NCBI GenBank assembly: GCA_001931535.1
Contig: CP016211.1
Location: 2,756,501 to 2,820,500, forward strand
Source: Minicystis rosea
GTDB taxonomy: Bacteria > Myxococcota_A > Polyangia > Polyangiales > Polyangiaceae
Length of the DNA stretch: 64,000 nt
Reading direction: 5' to 3'
Below the pieces are notes generated by a model. The model saw only the letters and a list, made by a program, of their open reading frames with translations, was not told where the DNA came from and ran no database searches. The translations under genes and the position numbers were made by a program. This document shows positions 16,587 through 27,705 of the stretch, one piece after another. Within the stretch, counting starts at the first letter, position 1. Each line of letters begins with the position of its first letter.

Positions 16587-17436
16587 GCCACGGATCGCCC
16601 CCCGCCTCCGCGACGATCCGGCCGTCGCTCGCGCGCTCCGTGATGATCTGACGCGGGCGGCTGCGCACGGCGACACCGGGTACGATGTCACCGCCGGCCT
16701 CGCGAAATACGAGGAGACGCTCCGCGCGGGAGCGGGCGCGGCCGGTGGTGGTGCCGGAGCGGGTGCGGGTGCGAAGACGGTGCTCGGCGCCGTGATCAAA
16801 GGCGCGCTGCTCGGCGTCGTCACGCTCGGCGGATCGGCGGTGCTCCTCTCGAGCTCGCCGTCGCGCTCGCCTGCGCCGGCTCCGCCGACCGCGAGCGTCG
16901 TCGTGCCTGTTGCGCCGACCGCCGACGAAGGACCCCGCCCGACACCGGCGCCGCCCGATCCCTCGTCGGCGCCGCTCGCGACGGCGACACCCACCGTCAC
17001 GCAAGCTCGCGCGCGTGATGGAGAGCCGCGGGCCGCCGTCACGGTGGTGTCCAAAACGCAGGCGCCGGCGCCCGCCGAGCCTGCGCGGCTGCCGGCAGCC
17101 GCTCCCGTCGTGCCTCTTGCAGCGCGCGCCCCCGAGCCCGCGGCGCCGTCGGCCGCGGGCGGTGCTCTCTCCGCCGAGCTGGAGCACCTCGGCCGGCTGC
17201 GCGCGCGGGAAGCCGGCGATCCGGCCACGGTGCTCGCGCTCGCCGTCGAAGGCAACCAGCGCTTCCCGTCGGGCCTGTTCGTGCAGGAGCGCGAGGCCAT
17301 CGCCATCGGTGCGCTCGTCCGACTCGGGCGCCGCGCCGAGGCGCGCACGCGCGCGCACGCCTTCCTCGCGAGCTACCCGCGGAGCGCGTTCGCGGAGCGC
17401 ATCAAGAAGCTCACCGATATCGACGACGCTCGATGA
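16583..17436 (+). pseudogene. Frameshifted membrane protein, likely partner of the ECF sigma factor
   Basis: Translation from the ATG at 16583 stops after 22 codons at 16651. Adding one base to the six-C run at 16598-16603 opens a frame to 17436 of about 284 residues. The joined protein has a charged cytoplasmic start (RLRDDPAVARALRDDL), a transmembrane segment near TVLGAVIKGALLGVVTLGG, a long Pro/Ala linker and a helical C-terminus (LFVQEREAIAIGALVRLGRR). This matches a common myxobacterial partner of sigma factors. The start overlaps the sigma stop by four bases. The lesion may be a sequencing undercall. Without the extra base the longest distal product starts at 16780. Confidence 0.75.
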
Positions 17437-17467
17437 AGGCCGAGCGCGCAGCGGCCATCAAGCACGC

Positions 17468-18367
17468 ATGATCCAACGGCATCCAGTCATCCCGCTCTTC
17501 GCCCTCTTCCTCGCGTCCGCGTGCAGCCAGAGCATCATCGTCGGTGTCGATCCCGGCGACGGCAGCGCCACGGGGACGTACACCAGCCAGACGACCGGCC
17601 CGCGCGCCGGAATGGTGGCCGTGCAGTCGCCGAGCGGCGTCAGCTACTACATCGACAGCACCGAGGTCTCGCAGGCCGCTTACGACGAGTTCCTCCAGAG
17701 CAATCCCCAGCCGGATCCATCCTCGCCGTACTGCGCATCGAAGACGAGCTTCGCGCCGGGCGACCTCGAAATCAGCTACCCCAACGCGGCCGCGTGCGGC
17801 CCTCCCAACACGCCCTACGACCCGGTCGCCACCGGCAATCTTCCCGTGGTCTGCGTCGACTGGTGCGACGCGGAAGCGTACTGCCGCTGGGCCGGCAAGC
17901 GCCTCTGCGGTCGCGTCGGTGGAGGCCCGATCTCCAGCCAGAGCGACGACATCACGGACCCGGAGGCCAGCCAGTGGTTCAACGCGTGCTCCAATGGTGG
18001 GGCAACGCCGTTCCCGTACGGATCTGCGTTCGCGGCCGGAGCATGCAACGACCTCGCGCCGGCGGCCCCCGTGGGGCAGACACCCGGCTGCCGGGGCCAG
18101 GCGCCGCCGTTGGACGGCGTCTTCGACATGAGCGGCAACGTCGCGGAGTGGGAGGACAACTGCGCGGGCGGCTTCCCCGTGTCGGGCGGCGTCGGGTGCA
18201 TCGTTCGCGGCGGCAGCTACCAGCCCACCGATATTCCCGGCGGGCCGGCCGGCAATGCCTCGCGGTACATCTGCGGCACCGTGCTCGATGGGATGCACTT
18301 CGGCGTCCCCGTCGGCGAGCCCCGCTCCGGGAGCCCCACGCTTGGGTTCCGCTGCTGTGGCGATTGA
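17468..18367 (+). CDS. SUMF1/formylglycine-generating-enzyme-like lipoprotein
   Basis: The protein has 299 residues. The signal peptide ends in LASAC, giving a lipidated cysteine near residue 19. The rest fits the FGE-sulfatase fold: YYIDSTEVSQAAYDEFL, VVCVDWCDAEAYCRWAGKRL, DMSGNVAEWEDNC and the ending LGFRCCG. True sulfatase activators need a specific cysteine pair in the C-terminal core; this protein is more likely a non-catalytic, ligand-binding member. Such lipoproteins are abundant in myxobacteria near signalling genes. It follows the sigma-factor locus by 31 bases and may be part of it. Confidence 0.87.
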   Translation: MIQRHPVIPLFALFLASACSQSIIVGVDPGDGSATGTYTSQTTGPRAGMVAVQSPSGVSYYIDSTEVSQAAYDEFLQSNPQPDPSSPYCASKTSFAPGDLEISYPNAAACGPPNTPYDPVATGNLPVVCVDWCDAEAYCRWAGKRLCGRVGGGPISSQSDDITDPEASQWFNACSNGGATPFPYGSAFAAGACNDLAPAAPVGQTPGCRGQAPPLDGVFDMSGNVAEWEDNCAGGFPVSGGVGCIVRGGSYQPTDIPGGPAGNASRYICGTVLDGMHFGVPVGEPRSGSPTLGFRCCGD

Positions 18368-18444
18368 CCACCGCCCGGCGTCGCGCTCGCGAACACGGAA
18401 GGGCGCCCCTGCCCGGGCTTGCATCGCGCCGCATAGCGCCCTAG

Positions 18445-19896
<1,452 letters not shown>

Positions 19897-19907
19897 GGTC
19901 GTTCGCG

Positions 19908-20522
19908 ATGGGGCCGCGCATGGCTCCACGCCCCGCGCTGGATGAGCCGGCGCGCCGGCGTGTGCATCGCGCCGCGGGGATCGTCGTGACGATCCTCGCG
20001 GCCTGCACGCCGCCGCCTCCACCACCGCCCACGCCTCCCACCGTCGCGACGGCTGCGCCCACGGCGACGGCGAGCGCGCCGGTGCGCGAGAGCCCGCGTC
20101 GCACGGATCCACGCTGGATGTTGGCCGCGGGCGAGGATGCGCTGGAGAAGGCGCGGCTCGCGCATGCCGTCGGAGCGACCGAGCTGCTCGCCGGCGTCGC
20201 CGACGGCGGGGAGATCGCCGACACCGCGCTGGCGGCGCTGCCGTATGCGGATGACGGCGAGATCGCGCTGGGCCCACTGGCCACGCTCCTTCGGCCCGGC
20301 CTGTCGCGACGCGCGATCCTGAGCGCCATCCTGGGCATCGCCGGCCGGCCGCGGCACCAGCGCGAAGCGCTCGATCCCGAGGGCGCAAAGCGTTGTGCCG
20401 AAGCGCTCCTCGCGCTCGCGGCGGACGGCGGCGCGCCTCCCGAGGAGCGCGCGCTCGCGGTCTCGGCGGCTCGGGCGCTCGCCGAGCATGGGTACGTCGA
20501 TCGGGCGCGCATCCCCGAGTGA
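19908..20522 (+). CDS. Proline-rich lipoprotein of unknown function
   Basis: The product has 204 residues. The signal ends in ILAAC, followed by a run of prolines and a Thr/Ala/Pro linker. The mature part (about residues 65-204) is helical, with repeated DTALAALPYAD and ALLALAADGG units reminiscent of HEAT-like repeats. GAGG at 19896-19899 suits the ATG at 19908; an in-frame GTG at 19893 overlapping the thiC stop is an alternative. The family is unrecognised, and the link with thiC is only positional. Confidence 0.65.
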   Translation: MGPRMAPRPALDEPARRRVHRAAGIVVTILAACTPPPPPPPTPPTVATAAPTATASAPVRESPRRTDPRWMLAAGEDALEKARLAHAVGATELLAGVADGGEIADTALAALPYADDGEIALGPLATLLRPGLSRRAILSAILGIAGRPRHQREALDPEGAKRCAEALLALAADGGAPPEERALAVSAARALAEHGYVDRARIPE

Positions 20523-20587
20523 TCGGTGATCCGCGGAGGACCTTTCGCCGAAGCGCCGCCGGATGCGAGGGATGGTAGGCTCGCCGC

Positions 20588-21640
20588 GTGAGCTCTCCGT
20601 ACGCGTCCGAGGTCTTCCTCCATCGCTTGCTCGGCAAGGCGCTCGCGGCGGGCGCTTCCGATGTCCACCTCCGCGTCGGGCAACCGCCGGGCGCGCGTGT
20701 CCGCGGTGATCTCGTGTACTTCCGCGGCGACAAGATCCTCGCCGCGGACACGCTGGCGGCTGCGCGCCTTCTCGTCGGCCCGGCCGGCGAAGCGCGCCTC
20801 GACGCCGCGCACGAGGTCGTCTTCGTCTACGAAGCCTCGGGCGTCGGGCGATTTCGTGTCACCGCGTACCGACAGCGCGGCGACCTCGCGCTGGTGATGC
20901 GCGCGCTGCCGGTGAAGATCCCGACCTTCGCCGAGCTCGGCGTGCCCGCCGCCGTGACGGCGCTCGCGGAGACGAAGCAGGGCATCCTGATCGTCGCCGG
21001 CGGCACGGGGCAGGGGAAGACGACGACCCTCGCGGCCATGGTCGGCCACCTCAACGACAGCTATCCACGACACATCGTCACGCTCGAAGAGCCCATCGAG
21101 CTCTGGCACGAGGATCATCGCGGCAGCGTCAGCCAGCGCAGCATCGGTGAGGATGCCGTCTCGTTCGCGTCCGGCGTGCGCGCGGCGCGCTGGCTCGATC
21201 CGGACGTGATCGTGATCTCCGATCTGCGCGACCACGACACCTTCGCGGCGGCGCTCGAGGCTGCGGAGTGCGGCCACCTGATCATCGCCGCGGTCGCTGC
21301 GCCCGACGTGACGCGCGCCGTCGGCCGTCTCCAGGCGCTGGGCCGCGGCGTGCACGATCTCGCGCCGCGCCTCGCCGCGTCGCTCGCCGGCGTGCTGGCG
21401 CAGCGCCTCGTGGTCAAGCGCGACGGCTCCGGCGTGGCCTTGTGCAGCGAGGTGCTCGTCGCCACCGCCGCCGTCCGCGAGGCGCTGCGTACGCCCGAAG
21501 GCAGCGACGAGCTCGCGACCCAGCTCCGCGAGCTGATGGAGAAGGGCGCGAGCCCCTACGGCATGCAGACCTTCGAGATGAGTCACAAACAGCTCGTCTC
21601 TCAGGGCGTGGCCTCGGCCTCGCTCCGCCCGCCCGCGTGA
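20588..21640 (+). CDS. PilT-like secretion ATPase with altered catalytic motifs
   Basis: The protein has 350 residues, matching PilT, with a GTG start. The N-terminal PAS-like domain opens with ALAAGASDVHLRVGQPP. Walker A is intact at residues 138-146 (GGTGQGKTT). The Asp box reads TLEEPIE, the Walker B region reads VIVISDLRD (207-215) where retraction ATPases have a GEMRD-like glutamate, and the His box reads AECGHLIIAAVAA without the usual histidine-threonine. It may bind ATP but turn it over poorly. It is likely an accessory or regulatory paralogue of the pilus retraction motor. The next gene overlaps its stop as GTGA. Confidence 0.88.
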   Translation: MSSPYASEVFLHRLLGKALAAGASDVHLRVGQPPGARVRGDLVYFRGDKILAADTLAAARLLVGPAGEARLDAAHEVVFVYEASGVGRFRVTAYRQRGDLALVMRALPVKIPTFAELGVPAAVTALAETKQGILIVAGGTGQGKTTTLAAMVGHLNDSYPRHIVTLEEPIELWHEDHRGSVSQRSIGEDAVSFASGVRAARWLDPDVIVISDLRDHDTFAAALEAAECGHLIIAAVAAPDVTRAVGRLQALGRGVHDLAPRLAASLAGVLAQRLVVKRDGSGVALCSEVLVATAAVREALRTPEGSDELATQLRELMEKGASPYGMQTFEMSHKQLVSQGVASASLRPPA

Positions 21641-22146
21641 TCTCGCCGGCGCCCCACGACGCGCGGGATCCCGAGGCCGAGGCCCTGCGACGCAGCCGGC
21701 GCGCGGCCGTCATCGCGGCGCGCACCGCGTTCGCGTCGGTCGCCGTGGGCATCGCGGCGGCGACCATCCTGCGTTCGACCGGGCCCGCGTTGCTCCATGC
21801 GATGGTCGACCTACCGTTCGCGTTGCTCTGCCATCGCATCCCCGAGCGGGTGATCTCCATCCTCGGCGTGCCGATGCCGCTGTGCAGCCGCTGTCTCGGC
21901 ATCTGGATGGGCCTCTCGATCAGCGCGGCGCTCGCCTGGCCTGCGCTCCCGCTGCGCGCCCTGCGCATCGTCGTGCCCGCGGCGGCGCTCTTCATGTTGG
22001 CAGAGGTGGTGACGCAGGATCTCGGGCTCCATCCCGTGTTTCACCCGACGCGGATCCTGAGCGGGCTCCTCTTGTCGGTGCCGATCGGCGGCGCGATCGG
22101 CGCGCTGATGACGCGGGAGGCGCTCGGCAATGGGGAACGAAGCTGA
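21637..22146 (+). CDS. DUF2085 membrane protein
   Basis: The protein has 169 residues. The family signature is clear: LPFALLCHRIPER followed by PLCSRCLGIWMGL, two cysteine-containing motifs just before a membrane span. Three to four hydrophobic segments are seen (about 30-50, 80-105, 112-130, 140-158). The cysteines could bind a metal or form disulfides; the function of the family is unknown. Its GTG start overlaps the stop of the PilT-like gene, so the two are translationally coupled and may act together in the membrane. Confidence 0.85.
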   Translation: MISPAPHDARDPEAEALRRSRRAAVIAARTAFASVAVGIAAATILRSTGPALLHAMVDLPFALLCHRIPERVISILGVPMPLCSRCLGIWMGLSISAALAWPALPLRALRIVVPAAALFMLAEVVTQDLGLHPVFHPTRILSGLLLSVPIGGAIGALMTREALGNGERS

Positions 22147-22149
22147 GGG

Positions 22150-22191
22150 CGCATCCATCGGACAGCGTGAGGCACGTGTTCGATGGATGCG
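22150..22191. terminator. Strong hairpin between convergent DUF2085 and PLD genes
   Basis: CGCATCCATCG (22150-22160) pairs perfectly with CGATGGATGCG (22181-22191) around a 20-base loop. It starts four bases after the DUF2085 stop and ends 30 bases before the opposing stop at 22222, the position expected of a bidirectional terminator. Confidence 0.65.
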
Positions 22192-22221
22192 ATGACGCGT
22201 GTGCGCTCGCGCTCGTCGTGA

Positions 22222-23957
22222 TCAGGCCGGATCCACGATCCAATCGTGAGGCTCCACCGAAAAGGGATCTCCGTGCATGACGGTGACGTCCCACGGCGGC
22301 TCCTCCGATTGGTGACGCGCCCATTGCGACCAGCGCTGTCCATCGATGACGACGGGGTGAACGCTGGGCGCCGCCGCGCCCGCGACGAGAGCCGTGGGCG
22401 CCCCCGTCTGCTCCGCCAGCGCGTGCCAGTACTTCATGGCCCCGAGCGCGTCGAAGAGGTGTCGCGTCGGGACGCCGAGGTGCTTCTCCCAGAGCTTCAC
22501 GCGCAGCTTGCGCGCCAGGCTGGCACCGACCATGTCCCAGCTCGTTTGACCAAGCACCCGGTCGACCCAGACACCGGCGGACTCGCTGTCGTGCGAATAG
22601 CCACGTTGGTTGAAGTTCGCGGACCCGACGTGCGCCGAGACGTCGTCGTAGATGAACATCTTCGAGTGCACGTAGCGCCCATGCGTGCCAATCCGCTCGA
22701 AGACGAGGATGCGATCCGTGTGGCCGTGCGCGCGATGCGCGAGGTGCTGGAGCGCGAGGCGCGTGTGCGGCGGGTGCTCGGCCAAACCAGTCTCCATGTT
22801 GGTGACGATGACGAGCTCTTTGATTCGGCCGTCGCGCACGCGCTCACCCAGCCAGCGCGCCATCTCGATGTGCCAGAAATACTGATCCTCGATGTAGATG
22901 AAGCGCCGGCTCTGCTCGATGCCGTTGCGGACCATGAAATGGATCTCGGAGCGGAAGTCGGCGCGCGCGAGCTGCGGATTCCCCACCGTGGCGCCCGCGT
23001 GCACGCGGACCGGGTTGCGACCGCCGAAGTGCCGCACGGCGCGCGCGCCCGATTTGTATCGATTCCAGATCTGATACACGCCGTGCACGTCGACCTGATG
23101 CGCGTGGAGCTCGGTCGGGTGAGGGCGCTCCACGTCGCCCACGAGCTCTCCGGGCAGCGGCGCGCGCGGGGCGGGGGCGGCGTCGCCTCCGGCGCGGGGA
23201 CGGCCTGCGATCCCCACTCGACCGCGGCCATCAGACGCCACAGGAAGATGCCGAGAAATCGCTCCGCCGCCGGCCCGCGCACGCGCGCGTGCACGTCGTG
23301 CCAAGGGTCTTTGAAATCCGTGCCGGGGAGGATGCGATTCGGATGGACGTCCACGCCGCCGAAGAACGCGGAGAGCCCTCGCGTGCCGAGGATGACCCAG
23401 ATCTTTTGATGATGGGATCCGAACCGCTTGGTGCGGCTGTCGCGGAAGGCCCGCGCGACCCCCGCGGGGCTCAGGCCATTGATGGCAGCGATGGCTGACT
23501 CGATCTCACGCTGCTCGAGCGCGAGATCGGACGCGGCGCCCGATCCGGCCCAATACAGCGTGCGCGTGGTCACGCGGCGCTGCGCGAGCTCCGCCATCAC
23601 GGCCCGGTAATCGCGCCTGCGCGTGAAGCTGGTGCCGAGCCAGCAGGTCCACCCGATGTGGCCGACGAAGCCGTTTGCGCCGGCTTCCATCGCGTCCTGG
23701 ATGGCCTCCCACATGGCGTCGTACGTGTCGCGACCGCCGACGAAGAACTCCACGTCGTTGTGCCAGACGTCGGTCGTGTCCCCGAGGAGCTGGGCGCGCC
23801 CATAACCGTGCACGCGCTGCTGGGCTTCGTCGTCGGGGACCCAGTCGCCCGGCACCACGACGGTGGAGTTGACGCCGTCGCGCACGTAGCAAACGCGCTC
23901 GGTGGTCGTGGTGGTGCAGAGATCCGGGAAGAGATCGTGCGCGCTCGGGACGCTCAT
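22222..23957 (-). pseudogene. Phospholipase D-like protein with one-base frameshift, candidate type VI effector
   Basis: Two frames share one gene. The N-terminal frame starts at ATG 23957 and carries the first HKD-type motif (HHQKIWV, then GGVDVHPNR). The C-terminal frame, ending at 22222, carries the second (YVHSKMFIYDDVSAHVGSANF). Adding one base in the G runs at 23168-23177 (C-rich on the coding strand) fuses them into about 578 residues, the size of two-domain phospholipase D enzymes. Such enzymes cut phosphodiesters in membrane lipids and include type VI effectors. The start overlaps the upstream gene as ATGA, in a VgrG operon, so an antibacterial lipase cargo is likely. Whether the lesion is real is open. 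Confidence 0.82.
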
Positions 23958-24751
23958 CGGGGCGGGTCCTCTCGATCGTGGTGGCGGCGTAGATTGTCGA
24001 GGAGCGTCGCGTCGTCGAGCTCGTCGAACGACGTCGCCTCGAGGAGCACGCGCGCGTGGTTCCAACGTGCTTTCGAGATCTGGTTTTGGGCCCGGTAGAT
24101 GCGGCCGGCCTGGCGCTCGTAGGTCGTCAGGTCGTCGCCTTCGTGCTCCGAGTGATCGCCGCCGGGGAGGTCCTCGTCGTCGATGGGCTGGCGGGGGTGG
24201 ATCTGGAAGCGATCGATCTGACCCAGGTTCCAGAGGCGCCACCAGATCTCCACGTCGCGTGACGCCTCCGCGACCAGCGGCGGATCGACGCGCGCGAGCG
24301 GGATGCGCACGAGCGGGTTGAAATTGTGCCTTCGGGCGCGCTGATCCAGCGCCCAGAGCGCGGCCGTGAGCCCCGAAGGAGGCCGGTCGCGATACTCGCC
24401 GATCTCGAGCACCGACTCGCCGTTGCGCACGTCGACGACGTCCACGCTGACGAGGCCATCGGCGCCGACCGTCCCATAATAGGCCCTGGGCACCGCGATG
24501 CGGGCCCCATCGACGCCGCCGGAGATGGCCTCGTAGCTCGCGCGCACGTCGGGCGGCGCGCTGGAGAAGTCGTGTTGCACCGGCTCGGTGCCCCAGAGGA
24601 GGCGATACTCCTTGTCGGCGAAGTGCGGCGTGAACGACTCGCCGGCGCGCCGCTTCTCCAGCTCGAGCGGCGTGAGGACGTAGACGCGCACGCGAAACGA
24701 CGGCGGCGTCGCCGGCACGCTCATCGCCGGCGGGACGTTGGGTTCGGTCAT
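23954..24751 (-). CDS. Unknown protein between VgrG and PLD genes, candidate adaptor
   Basis: The product has 265 residues and no signal peptide or membrane span. It is predicted alpha/beta, with conserved-looking blocks FRVRVYVLTPLELEKR, ISGGVDGARIAVPRAYYG and IWWRLWNLGQIDRF, and an acidic C-terminus. It starts one base after the VgrG stop and overlaps the PLD gene start by four bases. In type VI islands this position is commonly held by an adaptor that loads the effector on VgrG, or by an immunity protein. No known adaptor family (DUF4123, DUF1795, DUF2169) is recognisable here, so this could be a new one. Confidence 0.75.
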   Translation of the reverse strand: MTEPNVPPAMSVPATPPSFRVRVYVLTPLELEKRRAGESFTPHFADKEYRLLWGTEPVQHDFSSAPPDVRASYEAISGGVDGARIAVPRAYYGTVGADGLVSVDVVDVRNGESVLEIGEYRDRPPSGLTAALWALDQRARRHNFNPLVRIPLARVDPPLVAEASRDVEIWWRLWNLGQIDRFQIHPRQPIDDEDLPGGDHSEHEGDDLTTYERQAGRIYRAQNQISKARWNHARVLLEATSFDELDDATLLDNLRRHHDREDPPR

Positions 24752-24752
24752 G

Positions 24753-27536
24753 TCAGCCCCTGTGCTCGGCTTCGATGCTGGAGGTCAGCATCCCTTCGTC
24801 TTCGGCGTCGGCGATGCCCACGCGGCGCGCGAAAGCGTGCTTCGCCGCGTGCAGGCTCTCGTGCTGATGGCCCATGTTGCGGAGCTTGCGCCGCGCGGTC
24901 TCGGCCTCGTTTCCCGGCACGTCGGTGCGGAGGAAGATGGTGCTCTGGAACTCGAACGGCTCCTGCGACGCGCCCGCCTCTCGATCCGCGAGCGGGCGCC
25001 CCCAGCGCACCAAGCACGACTCCACATCATCGAACACCGGGACTTCGATCGACCCTCCCGAGGCCGTGCCGCGATCGGTGTATCCGGGCAAAGAGACCTC
25101 GTAAGCCGCGTTCGCGATCGATCGCCCCGCGAGATCGCGGAGGTTCACGCGTGTCTTGGGCACCGTCGGCAGCTCGGTCTTGCGCCGCTCGAAGGCGCGT
25201 TTCTCGACGGAGGCGCTCTCGCCGAGGGCGATGGATGGGCCATCGAGCTTGGCTTTGCTCCCGAGCTCCAACGATGATCCGCCCGACGAGGCCGCGCGGA
25301 TCGATTCGGCCTTGGCCAAGATGGCGTCGGCCCACACTGTGGAGGCCGAGTCGGTCGTGAGCGCCACCTCTTTCTTCGCGGCGATCTCGATGGTCTCGGC
25401 GTCGATGATGATCTTGTCGCCTTGGATGACGATGCGCGAAGACCCCACGGAGAGCGTGAGCGCCGTCTCGCCGCGCACCGTGACCGAGGGGGCGCTGATC
25501 TCGATCTCGCCCTCTTCCGACACCTCGGCGCGACCGAGCTGCGCGCCGTGGCCACCGGCGATCGCAGCCCCGCCGGAAGCGGTGACGTGCACGGTGTCGC
25601 CGAACACGGTGAAGCTCGGGCCGGCGACGTCCATGCGTCGAGCGCCGACGTAGAGCGCGCTGGTGTCGCCGAGGATGCGCGTCGTCTCGCCGCCGCTCAC
25701 CCGCACGTCTCTGCCGCCGCGATAGTCGAGCGTGGCCCGCCCCTCGACGGTGCGCTGGAAGTCGGCCTCGTAGTGCTCGTGCCGATCGCCCTGCGCCTGG
25801 ACGTGGCTCGCGCCGTCGAGCGTGGTGGTCGACGTGCCCGAGATCATCTCGGTGCGATCGCCCTCGATGGCGAGCAGCGAGCTCTGTCCGATGGATTCGG
25901 CGCGCGTCCCCTCGATGCGAGACGAGGTGTCCCCATGCACCCGATCGACGCGGTTGCGGTGCACCGTCGTGTGGTGATCGCGCTGCACGTTCTCGATGAG
26001 ATCCTTGTGGGCGTGGAGCCGGATGGACTCGAAGCCGACGCGATCCTCGAAGACGATCTCGTTGTGGCCACCACCGCCGCGCGAGGTGCGCGTGCGGATC
26101 CCCGTCCTCGTCTTTTCGGCCGGCAATCGATAGGGATGCAAGTGCGTGGCGTTGTAGAGGCGGCCCACGACGACGGGCTCGTCGGGATCGCCGTCGAGGA
26201 AGGAGACGAGCACCTCGTCGCCCACGCGCGGATGCGCCACCACGCCGAAGCCGGCGCCGGCCCACGCTTGGCTCACGCGCACCCAGCACGAGCTGCCGTC
26301 GGCGCGGGCACCTTCTTGATCCCACGGGAAGAGCACGCGCACGCGGCCATGCTCGTCGATGTGGATCTCCTCGTGCGGCGGGCCCACCACCGTCGCGCTC
26401 TGCACCCCTGAAATGAAGGGCCGCGGCGTGGTCAGCGCCGGGCGGTACACGCGCGACGCGAAGGCTGCTTTGACGATCAAGCGCACCTCGCCGGCGGCCG
26501 CTCCCTCGAGGCTCGTTTGCGTGATCAGGAGCCGCGTGTCCGCCGTGATGTCGCTCCGCGGGTGCCCTGCGACCGCGGTGATCATGCCCAGCGCCAGATC
26601 GATCACGTTGGTCTCGAAGCTCAGCACCTTGCGATCGACGCGCGCAGCGTCGAGCCGCCGCTGCGCCACCCGGCCGAGCACCGTCGGCTCCGCGGTGGCG
26701 CGCAAGGGCACGGACTGCGGGCCGGACGAGGCCGGCGCGCCCGAGGTGAGCGCGAGCGCGGTCCCCGGCAAATATTCGTAGCGTTCGAGCCGCTGCTCGG
26801 GCGGACGAGGCTGAGCGTCACCATGCAGATCGAACGAGGGATGTAGAAAGTCGTAGTCGCGGACGCGATAGGCACCCGGGCGGACGTGCGTGGATCGATA
26901 AAGCCGCGTCACATAAAGGTTGCCGGCCGCGGTCGATGGATCGGCGAGGAAGGGAATCGGCTCGCCCCGTTGCTCCTCCTGCTGCGGTCGATCGCTGAAG
27001 ACGATCTCGGATCGATCGTCCACCGTGTGAAAGAAGTACGCGACGCCCGACTCTTCGAGCATGCGAGAGACGAAGGAGAAATCCGTCTCGTTGTATTGGA
27101 CCCGGAAATCGAGCACCGGATACGCGCTCGTGTCGATGCGCATCTCCGGCGTGAGGCCCCACTCGCGCAGCACCGTCGCGGCCATCTCCGGCGCCGTCAT
27201 GCGCCGGAAGACGCGGCAGTTGGTGCGCTGGGTGAGGAGCCACAAGTGCGGCACGATGGTGAGCGAATAGGTCGAAAGCCCCGTCGGCTCGGCATGGATG
27301 AGCTCGGCGTGCGCACAGATCCCCGTCCAGTGAAGGACGCGATCGCCGAGCGCCGCCGACGTGCCGACGGAGAACACCGCGTCGCTGCCGGTGAGGGCAT
27401 CGAGATCGGCGTCGTCCAGCTCCGATCGCGCGGACAACGAAATGGAGAACGGCGCGGAGATGGCCTCGTCCACGCGGAAGCTCCGCACGGAAAAGGTCTC
27501 GCTGCGGCCCGGAAACGACAGCTCGACGTTAGGCAT
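24753..27536 (-). CDS. vgrG: Type VI secretion spike protein VgrG with C-terminal extension
   Basis: The protein has 927 residues, longer than a minimal VgrG of about 650. The gp27-like part (1-400) includes CRVFRRMTAPEMAATVLREW and YNETDFSFVSRMLEESG. The gp5-like OB fold follows with EIHIDEHGRVRVLFPWD. The repetitive needle (about 500-780) contains many short beta strands of the DUF2345 type. Residues about 795-927 form an extra part: a small beta-sandwich (RVNLRDLAGRSIANAAYEV) and a charged helical tail. That tail is a likely docking site for the downstream adaptor or PLD. The gene heads a three-gene operon and is divergent from another type VI accessory pair. Confidence 0.95.
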   Translation of the reverse strand: MPNVELSFPGRSETFSVRSFRVDEAISAPFSISLSARSELDDADLDALTGSDAVFSVGTSAALGDRVLHWTGICAHAELIHAEPTGLSTYSLTIVPHLWLLTQRTNCRVFRRMTAPEMAATVLREWGLTPEMRIDTSAYPVLDFRVQYNETDFSFVSRMLEESGVAYFFHTVDDRSEIVFSDRPQQEEQRGEPIPFLADPSTAAGNLYVTRLYRSTHVRPGAYRVRDYDFLHPSFDLHGDAQPRPPEQRLERYEYLPGTALALTSGAPASSGPQSVPLRATAEPTVLGRVAQRRLDAARVDRKVLSFETNVIDLALGMITAVAGHPRSDITADTRLLITQTSLEGAAAGEVRLIVKAAFASRVYRPALTTPRPFISGVQSATVVGPPHEEIHIDEHGRVRVLFPWDQEGARADGSSCWVRVSQAWAGAGFGVVAHPRVGDEVLVSFLDGDPDEPVVVGRLYNATHLHPYRLPAEKTRTGIRTRTSRGGGGHNEIVFEDRVGFESIRLHAHKDLIENVQRDHHTTVHRNRVDRVHGDTSSRIEGTRAESIGQSSLLAIEGDRTEMISGTSTTTLDGASHVQAQGDRHEHYEADFQRTVEGRATLDYRGGRDVRVSGGETTRILGDTSALYVGARRMDVAGPSFTVFGDTVHVTASGGAAIAGGHGAQLGRAEVSEEGEIEISAPSVTVRGETALTLSVGSSRIVIQGDKIIIDAETIEIAAKKEVALTTDSASTVWADAILAKAESIRAASSGGSSLELGSKAKLDGPSIALGESASVEKRAFERRKTELPTVPKTRVNLRDLAGRSIANAAYEVSLPGYTDRGTASGGSIEVPVFDDVESCLVRWGRPLADREAGASQEPFEFQSTIFLRTDVPGNEAETARRKLRNMGHQHESLHAAKHAFARRVGIADAEDEGMLTSSIEAEHRG

Positions 27537-27705
27537 GGGGGCCCGAACCCTCCGCCCCGGAGGCTAAGACATCATCCCTTCGCGAGGGAACGACTTTCGT
27601 GCAGCCGACGCGCGCCGCATCCTTGACACTCACCGCATCTCGTCATCGCCTAGGGGAGGTGGATGCCACGATGAAGGCGACGCGCGGCGGCGAGGGTGCG
27701 CGATC

